Below are positions 1 to 8,338 of a stretch of DNA of 64,000 nt, in pieces; within the stretch, counting starts at the first letter, position 1; each line of letters opens with the position of its first letter. The position numbers and the translations under genes are program-made. Source of the DNA: Streptomyces sp. WMMC940 (GTDB lineage Bacteria > Actinomycetota > Actinomycetes > Streptomycetales > Streptomycetaceae); NCBI RefSeq assembly GCF_027460265.1, contig NZ_JAPZBC010000001.1, forward strand, positions 5,932,001-5,996,000. Direction: 5' to 3'. The notes under the pieces are model-generated. The model had not been told where the DNA came from. It made no database searches and saw only the letters and a program-made list of their open reading frames with translations.

Positions 1-1380
1 CGGACGACGGAGGTGCGGCACAACGCGGCCGCGGCCGCCACCGCGGGCGACACCGGCCCCTCTTCCGACCCCGGCCCGGCACCGGACGCCGCCTCGGGTA
101 CGGGTCCGCGGACGTCGGGCCCGGCGACGCCGCAGCCGCCGGCCCAGACGCACGGGGGGCCCGTCAACTACACGCACCCGCGCAGGCAGTCCTCCGCGCC
201 GCCGCCTCCGCCCCCGGCCGCGCCGCCCGCCGGGCCCGGCCGGCCGCCGGTGCCCGTCGCGGGCGACGCCACCGGCTGGTCCATGGAGGAGCGGCTTTAC
301 AACCAGGTCTGGGGCATGTTCGAGGACCTGGCCCGGACGACGGCCGCCTACCGCAGCGCGGTGGACTTCGCCGACTCACGGCTCGACCAGGAGCTCGACC
401 GCGCCCTGTCCGACCCGCGCAGCCGGATCGCCGGCGCGGGGGACGGCGCCCGTGAGGCGGCCCGTGCCAGGCACGAGGAGCTGACGGGACGCGCCCGGGA
501 GGCCCTCGACCGCGACCTGGCCCAGCTGGCCGCGGAGTGCGAGGTCGTCGAGCCCGCCCTGCCACCGGCGTTCGCCCGCTGGGACAGCCCGGTCTGGCAC
601 GGCTACCGCGTCCCGATGGAGATCCCCATGGCCCTCCGTCTCGGCGACCTCCACCTCCCCGAGCGGCCCGAGCTCCGGATCCCGATGCTGGTCCGGCTGC
701 CGCTGGAACGCGGGCTGTGGGTGGACAGCGGCCGGGGCACGTCGGAAGCCGCCGTGACGCTGGACGAGGCGCGGCTGCGCACCCTCGCCGTGGACAGCGC
801 GGTCGCCCACGCGGCCCGGCTGCTCGCGGTCCATCCGGCCGGGGAGTTCACCGTGCACGTCATCGACCCCGCGGGTTCGGCGGCGCGTTCACTGGCCCCG
901 CTGGTGCGGTCGGGCGTGCTGGACGGGCGGCCGGCGGCCGGGGCCCAGAGCGTCTCCACGGTGCTGGCGAAGCTCACGCAGCGCGTGGACCTGGTGCAGA
1001 TGGCCGTGCGCGGGGGCGCGGCCGACGCACTTCCGCCGGACCTGGACACCGCTCAGCAACTGCTGATCGTCAATGACTTCCCGCACGGTTTCGACGACCG
1101 CGCCGTCACACAGCTCCGCTACCTCGCCGACGAGGGGCCCGCGGTCGGGGTCCATCTGCTGATGGTCGCCGACCGGGAGGACGCCTCCGCGTACGGGCCG
1201 GTGCTCGACCCGCTCTGGCGCTCGCTGCTGCGGATCACCCCGGTCCCGGACGACCACCTGGCCGATCCATGGGTCCAGCACTCCTGGACGTACGAACCGC
1301 CGTCGGTGCCGGAGGGCAGCGATGTGCTCGGGCTGGTGCTGGCGAAGGTCGCGGAGGCGCGGCGCACCCTGCGCCGCTGA
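1..1380 (+). CDS. C-terminal part of a TerD-associated / FtsK-like protein (partial at 5' end)
   Basis: The frame is open to the window edge, so the true start lies upstream; the GTG at 13 is probably internal. About 75 residues of Pro/Ala-rich linker lead into a helical segment (WSMEERLYNQVWGMFEDLA) and a domain with the layout of an FtsK/SpoIIIE ATPase: a pre-Walker strand (RLGDLHLPER, then LVRLPLERGLWVDSG), a Walker-B-like strand QLLIVNDFP and a GVHLLMVADRED stretch. No GKT/GKS Walker A is visible, so ATP hydrolysis is doubtful. In streptomycetes this domain often follows TerD modules, and the next gene is terC, which supports a role in the Ter metal/stress system; that is inference. The gene ends in a 30-bp tandem repeat. 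Confidence 0.6.
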   Translation, partial: RTTEVRHNAAAAATAGDTGPSSDPGPAPDAASGTGPRTSGPATPQPPAQTHGGPVNYTHPRRQSSAPPPPPPAAPPAGPGRPPVPVAGDATGWSMEERLYNQVWGMFEDLARTTAAYRSAVDFADSRLDQELDRALSDPRSRIAGAGDGAREAARARHEELTGRAREALDRDLAQLAAECEVVEPALPPAFARWDSPVWHGYRVPMEIPMALRLGDLHLPERPELRIPMLVRLPLERGLWVDSGRGTSEAAVTLDEARLRTLAVDSAVAHAARLLAVHPAGEFTVHVIDPAGSAARSLAPLVRSGVLDGRPAAGAQSVSTVLAKLTQRVDLVQMAVRGGAADALPPDLDTAQQLLIVNDFPHGFDDRAVTQLRYLADEGPAVGVHLLMVADREDASAYGPVLDPLWRSLLRITPVPDDHLADPWVQHSWTYEPPSVPEGSDVLGLVLAKVAEARRTLRR

Positions 1381-1447
1381 CCCGCGGCGGCGGGGCGCAT
1401 GTGGCGCTGATCCGCGGCGGCGGGGCGCATGTGGCGCTGATCCGCGG
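1375..1447. repeat. 30-bp tandem repeat at the 3' end of the TerD/FtsK-like gene
   Basis: The 30-base unit at 1381-1410 is repeated at 1411-1440 with a single difference at its first base, and a third partial copy follows. CGCTGA recurs at exactly 30-base spacing (1375, 1405, 1435); the first copy is the stop codon of the upstream gene. It looks like slippage duplication of the 3' end. Confidence 0.85.
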
Positions 1448-1654
1448 AGGCCGGCGCGGTCCGGACCCGCGCGCCACCGGCCTGCTCGCGGGGCACCGCT
1501 CCACCGCTGTGCTGCCCCCGCCGTGAGCCGCCCCGTGCCGCCCGCACCGTCCGCCCCTCGGGACGATTGCGGACTCGCCTTGCTGATCTGCGACTTTGAC
1601 CCTCCATTACCCTCGCCTTTACCTTTCTTTGGTCTTTCGGGTAGTGTTTCCCGC

Positions 1655-1790
1655 GCGGAGGGGAGTACTCCCACCTGCGGCGTGCCCGTCAGTACGGACC
1701 GACAGACCCAGAGCGGTCCCGGGGCGCCGGCCCGCGGTTCGGCGACCAGCCACCCGGGTGGAAGAGACCTCCGGCAGCGACGACGCTGGT
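1655..1790 (+). promoter_or_regulatory. probable yybP-ykoY (Mn2+) riboswitch upstream of terC
   Basis: The leader carries the signature blocks of the yybP-ykoY family in order: GGGGAGTA at 1660-1667, CGTCAGTACGG at 1687-1697 and a closing GAGACC at 1764-1769, with GC-rich helices between. This class senses Mn2+ and precedes TerC/Alx-type and MntP-type genes in many bacteria. The terC start codon is about 50 bases downstream. Boundaries are approximate because no covariance model was run. Confidence 0.75.
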
Positions 1791-1817
1791 GAGTAGCCGT
1801 ACGACGCCGGAGGCGCA

Positions 1818-2819
1818 ATGGACGTTTCATTGACCATGTGGCTGGTGACCATTCTTGGTCTCTCCGCCCTGATCGCTGTCGACTTCTTCATCGGGCGCAA
1901 GCCCCATGATGTGTCGATCAAGGAAGCGGGCATCTGGACGATCGTCTGGATCGTCCTGGCAGCGATCTTCGGTGTCGGACTGCTGCTGGCCGGTGAGAGC
2001 CAGGCCTCGGGCGAGTTCTTCGCGGGCTACATCACGGAGAAGTCGCTCAGCGTCGACAACCTCTTCGTCTTCGTGCTGATCATGGCGAAGTTCGCGGTGC
2101 CGTCGCAGCTCCAGCAGCGCGTCCTGATGTTCGGTGTGCTCATCGCGCTCGTGCTGCGGGCCGTCTTCATCGCCGCGGGCGCCGCGATCATCGCCAACTT
2201 CTCCTGGGTGTTCTACATCTTCGGCGCGTTCCTGATCTACACGGCCTGGAAGCTCATCCAGGAGGCGCGGTCCGACGAGGACGAGGACGAGTTCGAGGAG
2301 AACAGGCTTCTCAAGTCCGTCGAGCGGAAGTTCGGCGTCGCCGACAGGTACCACGGCACCAAGCTCTTCATCCGCGTCAACGGCAAGCGGGTGCTGACGC
2401 CGCTGATGGTCGTCATGCTCGCCATCGGCACCACCGACGTGCTGTTCGCCCTGGACTCGATCCCCGCGATCTTCGGTCTGACCCAGGACCCGTACATCGT
2501 CTTCACCGCGAACGCCTTCGCGCTGATGGGTCTGCGGCAGCTGTACTTCCTCATCGGCGGACTGCTCAAGAAGCTGGTCCACCTCAGCTACGGGCTGTCG
2601 GTGATCCTCGGCTTCATCGGCGTCAAACTGGTGCTGCACGCGCTGCACGAATCCGGGGTCCATGTCCCCGAGATCTCCATCCCGTTCTCGTTGACGGTCA
2701 TCTGCGGCGTCCTGATCATCACCACGATCACGAGCCTCATCGCCTCCAGGAAGCAGGAGAAGCGGGAGGCGGAGGCCAAGGCCGCGGACTCGTCCGAGAA
2801 GGACAGCGTCGAGGCCTGA
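1818..2819 (+). CDS. terC: TerC family integral membrane protein (Alx-like)
   Basis: 333 residues, the usual length of a TerC/Alx protein, with about eight hydrophobic segments (for example residues 5-22, 36-56, 110-130, 285-305). Family features include the acidic membrane residues in VDFFIGRKPHDVS, VDNLFVFVLIM and TTDVLFALDSIPA. Members are implicated in Mn2+ export and tellurite/alkaline stress. The ATG at 1818 has GGAGG at 1809-1813. The riboswitch-like leader directly upstream fits a manganese-exporter role. A charged loop (SDEDEDEFEEN) lies mid-protein and the C-terminus is a Lys/Glu-rich cytoplasmic tail. Confidence 0.93.
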   Translation: MDVSLTMWLVTILGLSALIAVDFFIGRKPHDVSIKEAGIWTIVWIVLAAIFGVGLLLAGESQASGEFFAGYITEKSLSVDNLFVFVLIMAKFAVPSQLQQRVLMFGVLIALVLRAVFIAAGAAIIANFSWVFYIFGAFLIYTAWKLIQEARSDEDEDEFEENRLLKSVERKFGVADRYHGTKLFIRVNGKRVLTPLMVVMLAIGTTDVLFALDSIPAIFGLTQDPYIVFTANAFALMGLRQLYFLIGGLLKKLVHLSYGLSVILGFIGVKLVLHALHESGVHVPEISIPFSLTVICGVLIITTITSLIASRKQEKREAEAKAADSSEKDSVEA

Positions 2820-3108
2820 GTCCCCCGGTGGGCCGCGCGCTCCCTGACGCGCGCGGCGCACGGCACTCCGGCGCCGGCCGGGTCGTCCGCGACCCGGCCG
2901 GCGCGGTCGTGCCCGGCCCGGCCGCCCGCGGTCGCGCAAGAGCCGTGCCCGGATCCTGTCAGGGGATCCGCGGCCAGGATCCTGCGGTCCCGGGGAGCGT
3001 GAGCCTGGATTCCGCGTCCCGGGATCCGCGGCCCCGGGGGAATGCGCGGGTCCCGCGCCGTACGGTCGCCGGAGAACCGCGGGTCCCGCGCGGCGGGCGC
3101 CGGGAGCG
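2820..3108. other. intergenic region with degenerate GGATCC-centred repeats
   Basis: No credible gene. Between about 2950 and 3035 the motif GGATCC recurs four times, twice extended as GGATCCGCGGCC, plus a GGATTCCGCG variant. It lies between two convergent genes and could fold into several hairpins, so it may act as a terminator region. Confidence 0.5.
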
Positions 3109-4464
3109 TCATACGGCAGCGGCGCCCTCGGCGGGCTCGCGCAGCCGCCCTTGGGCCGGCGCCGTCTCCGGCAGCAGCGCGAAGCAGCCGAGGCTGAGCA
3201 CGGCGACCGCGCTCAGATACGCCGCGACCCCCCACGGCGGTCCGCTCCCGCCCGCCAAGGCCGTGGCGACGACCGGGGTGAGCGCTCCTCCGAGCACTCC
3301 CGCCAGGTTGTAGCCGACCGCCGCCCCCGTGCACCGCACCCGGGGCTCGTACAGCTCCGGCAGATACGCCGCGACCACCGCGAACATCGTGATGAACGCC
3401 AGCAACGCGCCGAGGAACCCGGCGAACATCAGCAGCGGCTCGGCCGTCTGCAGCAGCGCCACCATCGGGAACGTCCACAGTGCGCTCGCCGCGCATCCGA
3501 CAAGACAGAGCGGTCTGCGCCCGTAGCGGTCCCCGAGCATCGCCGCGAACGGCGTCACGGCCCCCTTGACGGCGACCGCCGCCATGACGCAGACCAGCAT
3601 CACGGTCCGGCTCACCCCGAGCCGCTCGGTGCCGTACGCCAGCGACCACGTGGAGACGGCGTAGAAGACCGCGTAGCCGACCGACAGCGCGCCCGCGGTG
3701 AGCAGCACCAGCCGCCAGTGCCCCCGCATCACCTCGGCCAGCGGCAGCCGCGCCCGTTCGCCGATGCCTTCGAACTGCGGTGTCTCCGCCAGTGATCCGC
3801 GCAGCAGCAGCCCGCCGGCGGCCAGCAGCCCCGCCGCCCAGAACGGCACCCGCCAGCCCCAGTCCCGGAACTGGGCATCCGTCAGCCCCGCGGACAGCGC
3901 CAGCATCACTGTGTTGGCCAGCAGAAACCCCACCGAGGGGCCGATCTGCGGAAAGCTCGCCCAGAGCCCGCGCCGCCCGGCCGGGGCATGCTCGGCCGTC
4001 AGCAGCACCGCCCCGCCCCACTCGCCGCCGAGGCCGAGCCCCTGGAGGAAGCGCAGCACCAGCAGCAGCGCGGGAGCGGCCGCTCCGATGGTCGCGTACG
4101 ACGGGACACAACCCACGCCGACGGTCGCCAGCCCCGTCAGGAGCAGCGAGGCGAAGAGCACCGGCCGCCGCCCGTGACGGTCGCCGATGTGCCCGAAGAG
4201 CACCGACCCCAGCGGCCGGGAGAGGAAGCCGACGGCGAACGTCCCGAAGGCGGCGAGCGTCCCGGCGAGCGGGGAGAACGTCGGGAAGAACAACGGGCCG
4301 AGGACCAGTGCCGCGGCCGTGCCGTAGACGAAGAAGTCGTAGAACTCCACGGCCGTCCCGGCGAGGGAGGCGGCCGCGAGCCGGGGCATGGAGACGGCCC
4401 GGGCCGCCGGCACCGGAGGGGTCGACGGCGACTCTTCCGACGACGGAGCGCGACGATTGTGCAT
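3109..4464 (-). CDS. MFS transporter, metabolite:H+ symporter (MHS) type
   Basis: 451 residues with about twelve hydrophobic segments. MHS (ProP/KgtP/ShiA-like) hallmarks are present: GTAVEFYDFFVYGTAAAL in helix 1, the loop motif GHIGDRHGRRPVL between helices 2 and 3, RFLQGLGLGGEWGGA around helix 4, and the second-half loop LGDRYGRRPLC. Members import dicarboxylates, shikimate, betaine or similar solutes with protons; the substrate cannot be read from sequence. The ATG at 4464 is the first start of a frame that matches the family from about residue 28. The gene stands alone on this strand next to a region of mobile-element debris. Confidence 0.9.
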   Translation of the reverse strand: MHNRRAPSSEESPSTPPVPAARAVSMPRLAAASLAGTAVEFYDFFVYGTAAALVLGPLFFPTFSPLAGTLAAFGTFAVGFLSRPLGSVLFGHIGDRHGRRPVLFASLLLTGLATVGVGCVPSYATIGAAAPALLLVLRFLQGLGLGGEWGGAVLLTAEHAPAGRRGLWASFPQIGPSVGFLLANTVMLALSAGLTDAQFRDWGWRVPFWAAGLLAAGGLLLRGSLAETPQFEGIGERARLPLAEVMRGHWRLVLLTAGALSVGYAVFYAVSTWSLAYGTERLGVSRTVMLVCVMAAVAVKGAVTPFAAMLGDRYGRRPLCLVGCAASALWTFPMVALLQTAEPLLMFAGFLGALLAFITMFAVVAAYLPELYEPRVRCTGAAVGYNLAGVLGGALTPVVATALAGGSGPPWGVAAYLSAVAVLSLGCFALLPETAPAQGRLREPAEGAAAV

Positions 4465-4825
4465 GTCGCGCCAACTACCTGTGGTCGTCGGCGGTTACGG
4501 GGCGCGCAGGCGCGTGGTCGGCGGCGGGTGGCGCACCGGTGCACGGCCGGTGCACGACGCGGCGCCCGTCGGTCGCCGTGAGCGGTCTCGTCCGTGGCCG
4601 CCTCCGTCCGCCCGTCGAGGAGCCCCGCTCGTCGCCCCCGGGCCCGGGTCCCGGATCCACCTCCGGGCCGTCCCCGGGGCCCGCGCTCCGGGAGCGAGGC
4701 CCGGACCCCGGGGCTCCCGCCGGTCCGACGCCCGCTCTCGGTTCCGCCCCGGGGCTCAGTACGTGACCACGATGCGGCGGGCCACGCCCTTCTCGGACAC
4801 CCTCCTCCGGCCCGCCGGGCCCGTC
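4465..4825. other. intergenic region, left margin of the decayed island
   Basis: No intact gene seen. On the minus strand a short frame ending at 4756 reads VSEKGVARRIVVTY before its stop and looks like the extreme C-terminus of a lost gene. The remainder is GC-rich sequence that also holds the 5' region of the MFS gene. Confidence 0.4.
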
Positions 4826-5116
4826 GGCGGGATCATCAATCGTGAGCAGTTGCGGCGCATCACGGCGAAGCTGGCGAAGCAGATCACGGACGCGCAGAAC
4901 GAGGCGCGCCGGTTGCGCCCGGCCTTCGACCTCGACGCGTTCGACGGCCTCGTGGGGCCACGGTCGGCGGAGACGTGGGAAGGGCTTGAGGTGCCGCAGC
5001 AGCGGCGGGTCCTGGACGGCCTGGGCGTGCGGTTGAGGGTGCACCCGGTGGCGCGGCGCGGCCCTGGGTTCGATCAGAGCACCATCGAGCTCGAGTGGGT
5101 GCGGACGGGCGACTGA
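4826..5116 (+). pseudogene. C-terminal remnant of a large serine recombinase
   Basis: From about 4826 the frame encodes GGIINREQLRRITAKL, then WEGLEVPQQRRVLDGLGVRL and GFDQSTIELEWVR. This matches the end of large serine recombinases: a coiled-coil segment, the W-x-x-L-x3-(R/Q)RRVL motif, and the closing (F)D-x3-(V/I)-x-(I/L)EW. The N-terminal catalytic serine domain and the zinc-ribbon domain are absent. Upstream in the frame the translation is unlike any recombinase, so only about 96 residues survive. It is a relic of an integrated element. Confidence 0.75.
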
Positions 5117-5307
5117 GCGCGCGGACGCCGCACGAGCGTGGTCCCCGGGATGTCCCGGGCCACGTCGTCGTTCCGGCCGAGGCCGGAGGACTGGCTTTGT
5201 TCACGAGAACCGACAGCAGATGTTCACCACTTCGGGAGGCACCACTACCTGGTGCTGTTCGATTGCGCAGCTCCGGAGTGTGAGCACCGGCGTCGTCTGG
5301 CAGTCGG

Positions 5308-6420
5308 CTAGAAGAGACCGGCTTGCATGTGGTGCGTGAGGTTGTCGAGGATCTCGCGCAGCAACGGGCTGCGGACCGCCGGCAATCGGACCAGGGCGTG
5401 CTGGAAGGTTCCCGGGTCGGCTCGGAACAGGTGGTGGGGGCGTGGCGGGGGCGGGGCGTCGCGCAGTACGCCGTCGGGCATGGTTCCCGAGGTGGGGAGG
5501 TAGAGGTGTGGTTCGGGGAAGGCCATCCACATCCATATCCCGAACGGCAGTGGCACCGGGCGTGCAGATGCGTCCGGGCTGGCCGGGCTCCAGAGTTCCC
5601 CCGTCTGCGGGTGGGTCGGCACGAGGATCATGTCGGCGTCCGGGCCGGGGGCGGATAGCCCCGGACCGGACAGGACGGCGCGTCGCGCTGGCTGGTCCGC
5701 GGGCAGCAAGGCGTCGAGGGCGCGTTGGAACACTTCCGTGATCGTGCCGGGCGGGACCGTCACCGGTCGGCCGTCGGAAGCTGCCAGGAGGTGGGCCAGG
5801 GCCCGACCGGCTGCCGCTTCCCACTGTGGGCTCCATGACCACCAGTGGTCCAGCCCGAGGAGCGAGCCCCATCTGCTGATCGGCTCCATCGGGGGCGTGG
5901 CTACCCCCTCCTCCAGCAGTTCCTCCCAGGAGAGGATTGCGGAGTCGGAGTCGGTGTCGTCGACGGGGAGGCGGTGCACGGCGTCCGGCGCGAGCCAGAC
6001 CGCCTGCCAGAGTGAGCAGTCGTCGATCCGGCTCGCTACCGGCAGGCCGCACGCCTCGCAGGCCATGTTGGGGCCGTCACCCCAGTCGAGGCCGCAGCAG
6101 TAGCCGCCGGCTTCGTGCGGGATGAGCACGGTGCCGCGGGTATCCCCGGGGGCGATGACGACGGTGCCGGGTGCGCTGTCGGACAAGGCGTAGAGCGGAG
6201 CGTAGATACCGCGGGCCGCCGCCTCGTCCGGGTCGATCTCCTCCCACCTCCGCCACGGCGGCCCCCAGGGCTCCGGTTCCACGGCGAATGTGCCCGACTC
6301 CATGAGCACCGGGAGCTGGATCCCGTTCCCGTACTTCTGATGGGCATGAACCGGCAGCGCGACCGGGGACAGCGGGATGGTCAGCTCGGCGCCACATCCC
6401 GCACACGCGAAAACGAACAA
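5308..6420 (-). CDS. hypothetical protein with paired CxxC motifs
   Basis: 370 residues, function not recognised. The N-terminus carries CAGC and a later segment carries CEAC, two CxxC pairs that could together bind zinc; a GGYCCGLDWGDGPNM segment precedes the second pair. The rest is Trp/Pro-rich (WGPPWRRWEEID, LDHWWSWSPQWEAAAG). The start is TTG at 6420, preceded on this strand by GGAGGACAT, a strong ribosome site at good spacing. It lies inside the island between the two recombinase remnants and is probably accessory. Confidence 0.6.
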   Translation of the reverse strand: MFVFACAGCGAELTIPLSPVALPVHAHQKYGNGIQLPVLMESGTFAVEPEPWGPPWRRWEEIDPDEAAARGIYAPLYALSDSAPGTVVIAPGDTRGTVLIPHEAGGYCCGLDWGDGPNMACEACGLPVASRIDDCSLWQAVWLAPDAVHRLPVDDTDSDSAILSWEELLEEGVATPPMEPISRWGSLLGLDHWWSWSPQWEAAAGRALAHLLAASDGRPVTVPPGTITEVFQRALDALLPADQPARRAVLSGPGLSAPGPDADMILVPTHPQTGELWSPASPDASARPVPLPFGIWMWMAFPEPHLYLPTSGTMPDGVLRDAPPPPRPHHLFRADPGTFQHALVRLPAVRSPLLREILDNLTHHMQAGLF

Positions 6421-6524
6421 ATGTCCTCCGCGAAGAAAGTAAGGGGCATCGTCGCAGCTCTATGGCGGACCTTCCACGTGTTTTCTCATCCGCGGCGCGG
6501 GACTGTGCACCGCCACGGTGTGTA

Positions 6525-6560
6525 ACGCACGGTTCGAATCCCCGACGTGCCGGGTGCCCC
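6525..6560. other. tRNA 3'-end-like fragment, possible attachment-site scar
   Basis: GGTTCGAATCC at 6531-6541 is the standard tRNA T-loop with its closing pair and flanks. The surrounding T-stem has mismatches (CACGG against CCCCG) and no cloverleaf can be formed, so it is not a functional tRNA. It sits exactly where the integrase-like frame on the other strand loses its similarity, as expected of a recombined att site. Confidence 0.45.
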
Positions 6561-6757
6561 CGGTCCAGCAGCCACACCACGAACGCCACCAGAGCGCCGC
6601 GCGTCGCCTCCAGCTCCGGGAACTCCTGGTCGGTGCAGAACCGCTCCCAGACGCGCCACGCCTTCGCGTACGTGTCCGTCGTGTTCGCTGGCCGCAGCCG
6701 TCGCTGCACCTCGTCAGCGAAGTCCTCCGCGTCCGCGAGGCGCTGGGCGTCCTCCAC
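6560..6757 (-). pseudogene. N-terminal remnant of a tyrosine recombinase / phage integrase
   Basis: The frame reads EDFADEVQRRLRPANTTDTY, then AKAWRVWERFCTDQ and ALVAFVVWLLDRG, a typical SAM-like core-binding domain of tyrosine recombinases. After that the frame runs into the tRNA-like scrap and unrelated sequence. The C-terminal catalytic domain (Arg, His-x-x-Arg, Tyr) is missing. The true start may lie somewhat upstream of the GTG at 6757. Confidence 0.65.
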
Positions 6758-6877
6758 GCCGTGCCGCTGTGCCCACTGGACGAGCAGGGCGGGCGCTCCT
6801 CGGACACGGCCGGGACGAGGGGCGCGCGGCGGCCTCTCCTGAAAAGTGCTCAGACACTGCCGTCACCATGCCCCTTC

Positions 6878-7741
6878 CTACCGGTCCTGCATCGGATTGA
6901 CGGTGTGGCTGAGCCCGGGCAGGGTGCTGCCCCAGAGCATTTTGGTCTCCCATTCCTGCGCCTGGATGTTGATGTAGCCATCCCACACGAGTTCCGAGCC
7001 GTTCCAGTACCAGCGGGCCAGGCCGTTCGCGGGCCCGGCGAACTCCACGCCGTACGCGATCAAAGGGATGCTGGGCCACGGGTGGTCCCTGTTCGCCTCC
7101 ATCGCGCTCCGCACCTGCTGCACCAGGAGGTCGAGTTGGGATTGCGCCTCCTCGTAACTCCGGTAGCGGGGCGGCGGGGTCCAGCCCAGGGTGCCGACAA
7201 TGACGCCGACGACCGGATGCGGCGCAACGGACACTCTTCCGGCCTCGAAGACGAACTGCGGCGCGAAGGACAGCACCGGCTCGTCTTCGGGCTCGAAGCA
7301 GATCCGCCGCTCGCGTTCGTGTAGCCAGTCCGAGCGGGAGCCCTGCGTGGGGGCCGGTTCGTAGGCGACACAGCGGTTGTACGTGCGCCGCGGCAGCGTG
7401 GCCTGCATCTCGGCGCGTTCTTCGCGGGAGACGTAGAGGACGGGCCGGGCCCCGGCGGCGATGAGCCGCCGACGGTCGAGCACGAGTCCCCACGGGGCGT
7501 ACGGGCCTCGCCCGGTCCCGTCGCGGAGCATCGTGCGGCGGGCTTCCTCGGTGACCTCGCTGAAGCAGATCACCGGGGCGTCGATCCCGAAGGGCTGCGC
7601 CCCGCGCAGCGTCCCGCTGTGCAGGATGCTCACCAGGCGCTGCTCCGGCGAGCTCGGCGGGAAGTCCGGCAGCTCGCCCCGCCCGCGGGGCCGACCGGTG
7701 AAGTGGACCAGGGTGTCGGGCAGGTCGGGGTGCGTGCTCAC
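6878..7741 (-). CDS. hypothetical protein, AbiGi/DUF2971-like sequence pattern
   Basis: 287 residues from a GTG at 7741 that has GGGGAGG about ten bases upstream; longer upstream extensions of the frame are low-complexity and rejected. The order of motifs (VHFTGRP at the start, LVSILHSGTLRG, VICFSEV, GPYAPWGLVLDRR, GARPVLYVSREE, then SDWLHERERRICFEP) resembles proteins of the abortive-infection AbiGi/DUF2971 sort, in which an HFT start, a CFSE strand and an E-R-x-x-R/W segment recur. I could not verify this by search. Its place between recombinase relics fits an accessory or defence cargo gene. Confidence 0.55.
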   Translation of the reverse strand: MSTHPDLPDTLVHFTGRPRGRGELPDFPPSSPEQRLVSILHSGTLRGAQPFGIDAPVICFSEVTEEARRTMLRDGTGRGPYAPWGLVLDRRRLIAAGARPVLYVSREERAEMQATLPRRTYNRCVAYEPAPTQGSRSDWLHERERRICFEPEDEPVLSFAPQFVFEAGRVSVAPHPVVGVIVGTLGWTPPPRYRSYEEAQSQLDLLVQQVRSAMEANRDHPWPSIPLIAYGVEFAGPANGLARWYWNGSELVWDGYINIQAQEWETKMLWGSTLPGLSHTVNPMQDR

Positions 7742-7883
7742 GTCGGGTTTCCTCCCCTTCGCCGACGCGCGTTCCGATGGACCGCCATGCCCGTTTTGTC
7801 GCGTCGGATAAGGGCCGGCGCGGACCGGGCCCCGCCGGGGAGGCCCGACCCCGTACCTGCGGGTCCCCGCGCTGAGGAAGACC

Positions 7884-8221
7884 ATGGAGGGCCAGGACGC
7901 GGCAACGCTGATCTTCGGGCAGGGGATGACCGTCCGGGCCGCCGAGATCCTCGGCATGAGTCCTACGACGTGCTGGCGCCGGGCCTGGTGGTTCATGGAC
8001 CGCACCCTGCCGGTCACGTACGGCCGCCCCCTCGGCCCGCTGCCCCCGCAGCGAGGAACCCGAGCCTGCCGCCGTGGCCGCCCCTGGCTCCACCGCGACG
8101 GCGAGGACTTCCCCGACCTGGACGCCCCGGAACCGCTCGATATGGCCGCGCTCCTGGAGGCCATCGAAGCGCCGTGGGACGACGCGGATGGCCTGGACGG
8201 TGACGGACCGGCTGAGCTCAC
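7884..8221 (+). pseudogene. HTH-like reading frame, probably truncated
   Basis: ATG at 7884 has GAGGAAG just upstream. The first 40 residues contain a plausible helix-turn-helix (MTVRAAEILGMSPTTCWRR) followed by an acidic stretch (FPDLDAPEPLDMAALLEAIE). Beyond about 8221 the frame stays open to 8417, but there it runs through a strong terminator hairpin and into the opposite MBL gene, so the natural 3' end has probably been lost at the island border. Confidence 0.35.
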
Positions 8222-8290
8222 GCCCAGCCCCCGTCCTCCAGAGCGGGGAGCACATCAAGCTCCCAGAGCGCCGGCACGGCTGAACGCAGC

Positions 8291-8325
8291 GACCGCCCCC
8301 GCTTCGGCTTCGAGCGGGGGCGGTC
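8291..8325. terminator. perfect 13-bp hairpin downstream of the MBL-fold gene
   Basis: GACCGCCCCCGCT at 8291-8303 pairs exactly with 8313-8325 around a 9-base loop. It ends the MBL gene on the minus strand and marks the right edge of the disturbed region. Confidence 0.85.
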
Positions 8326-8338
8326 GTCGTTGGTGTGG

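Noticed and set aside
6525..6560. tRNA gene
   Set aside because: Only a T-loop is present; the T-stem is mismatched and there is no acceptor, D or anticodon arm.
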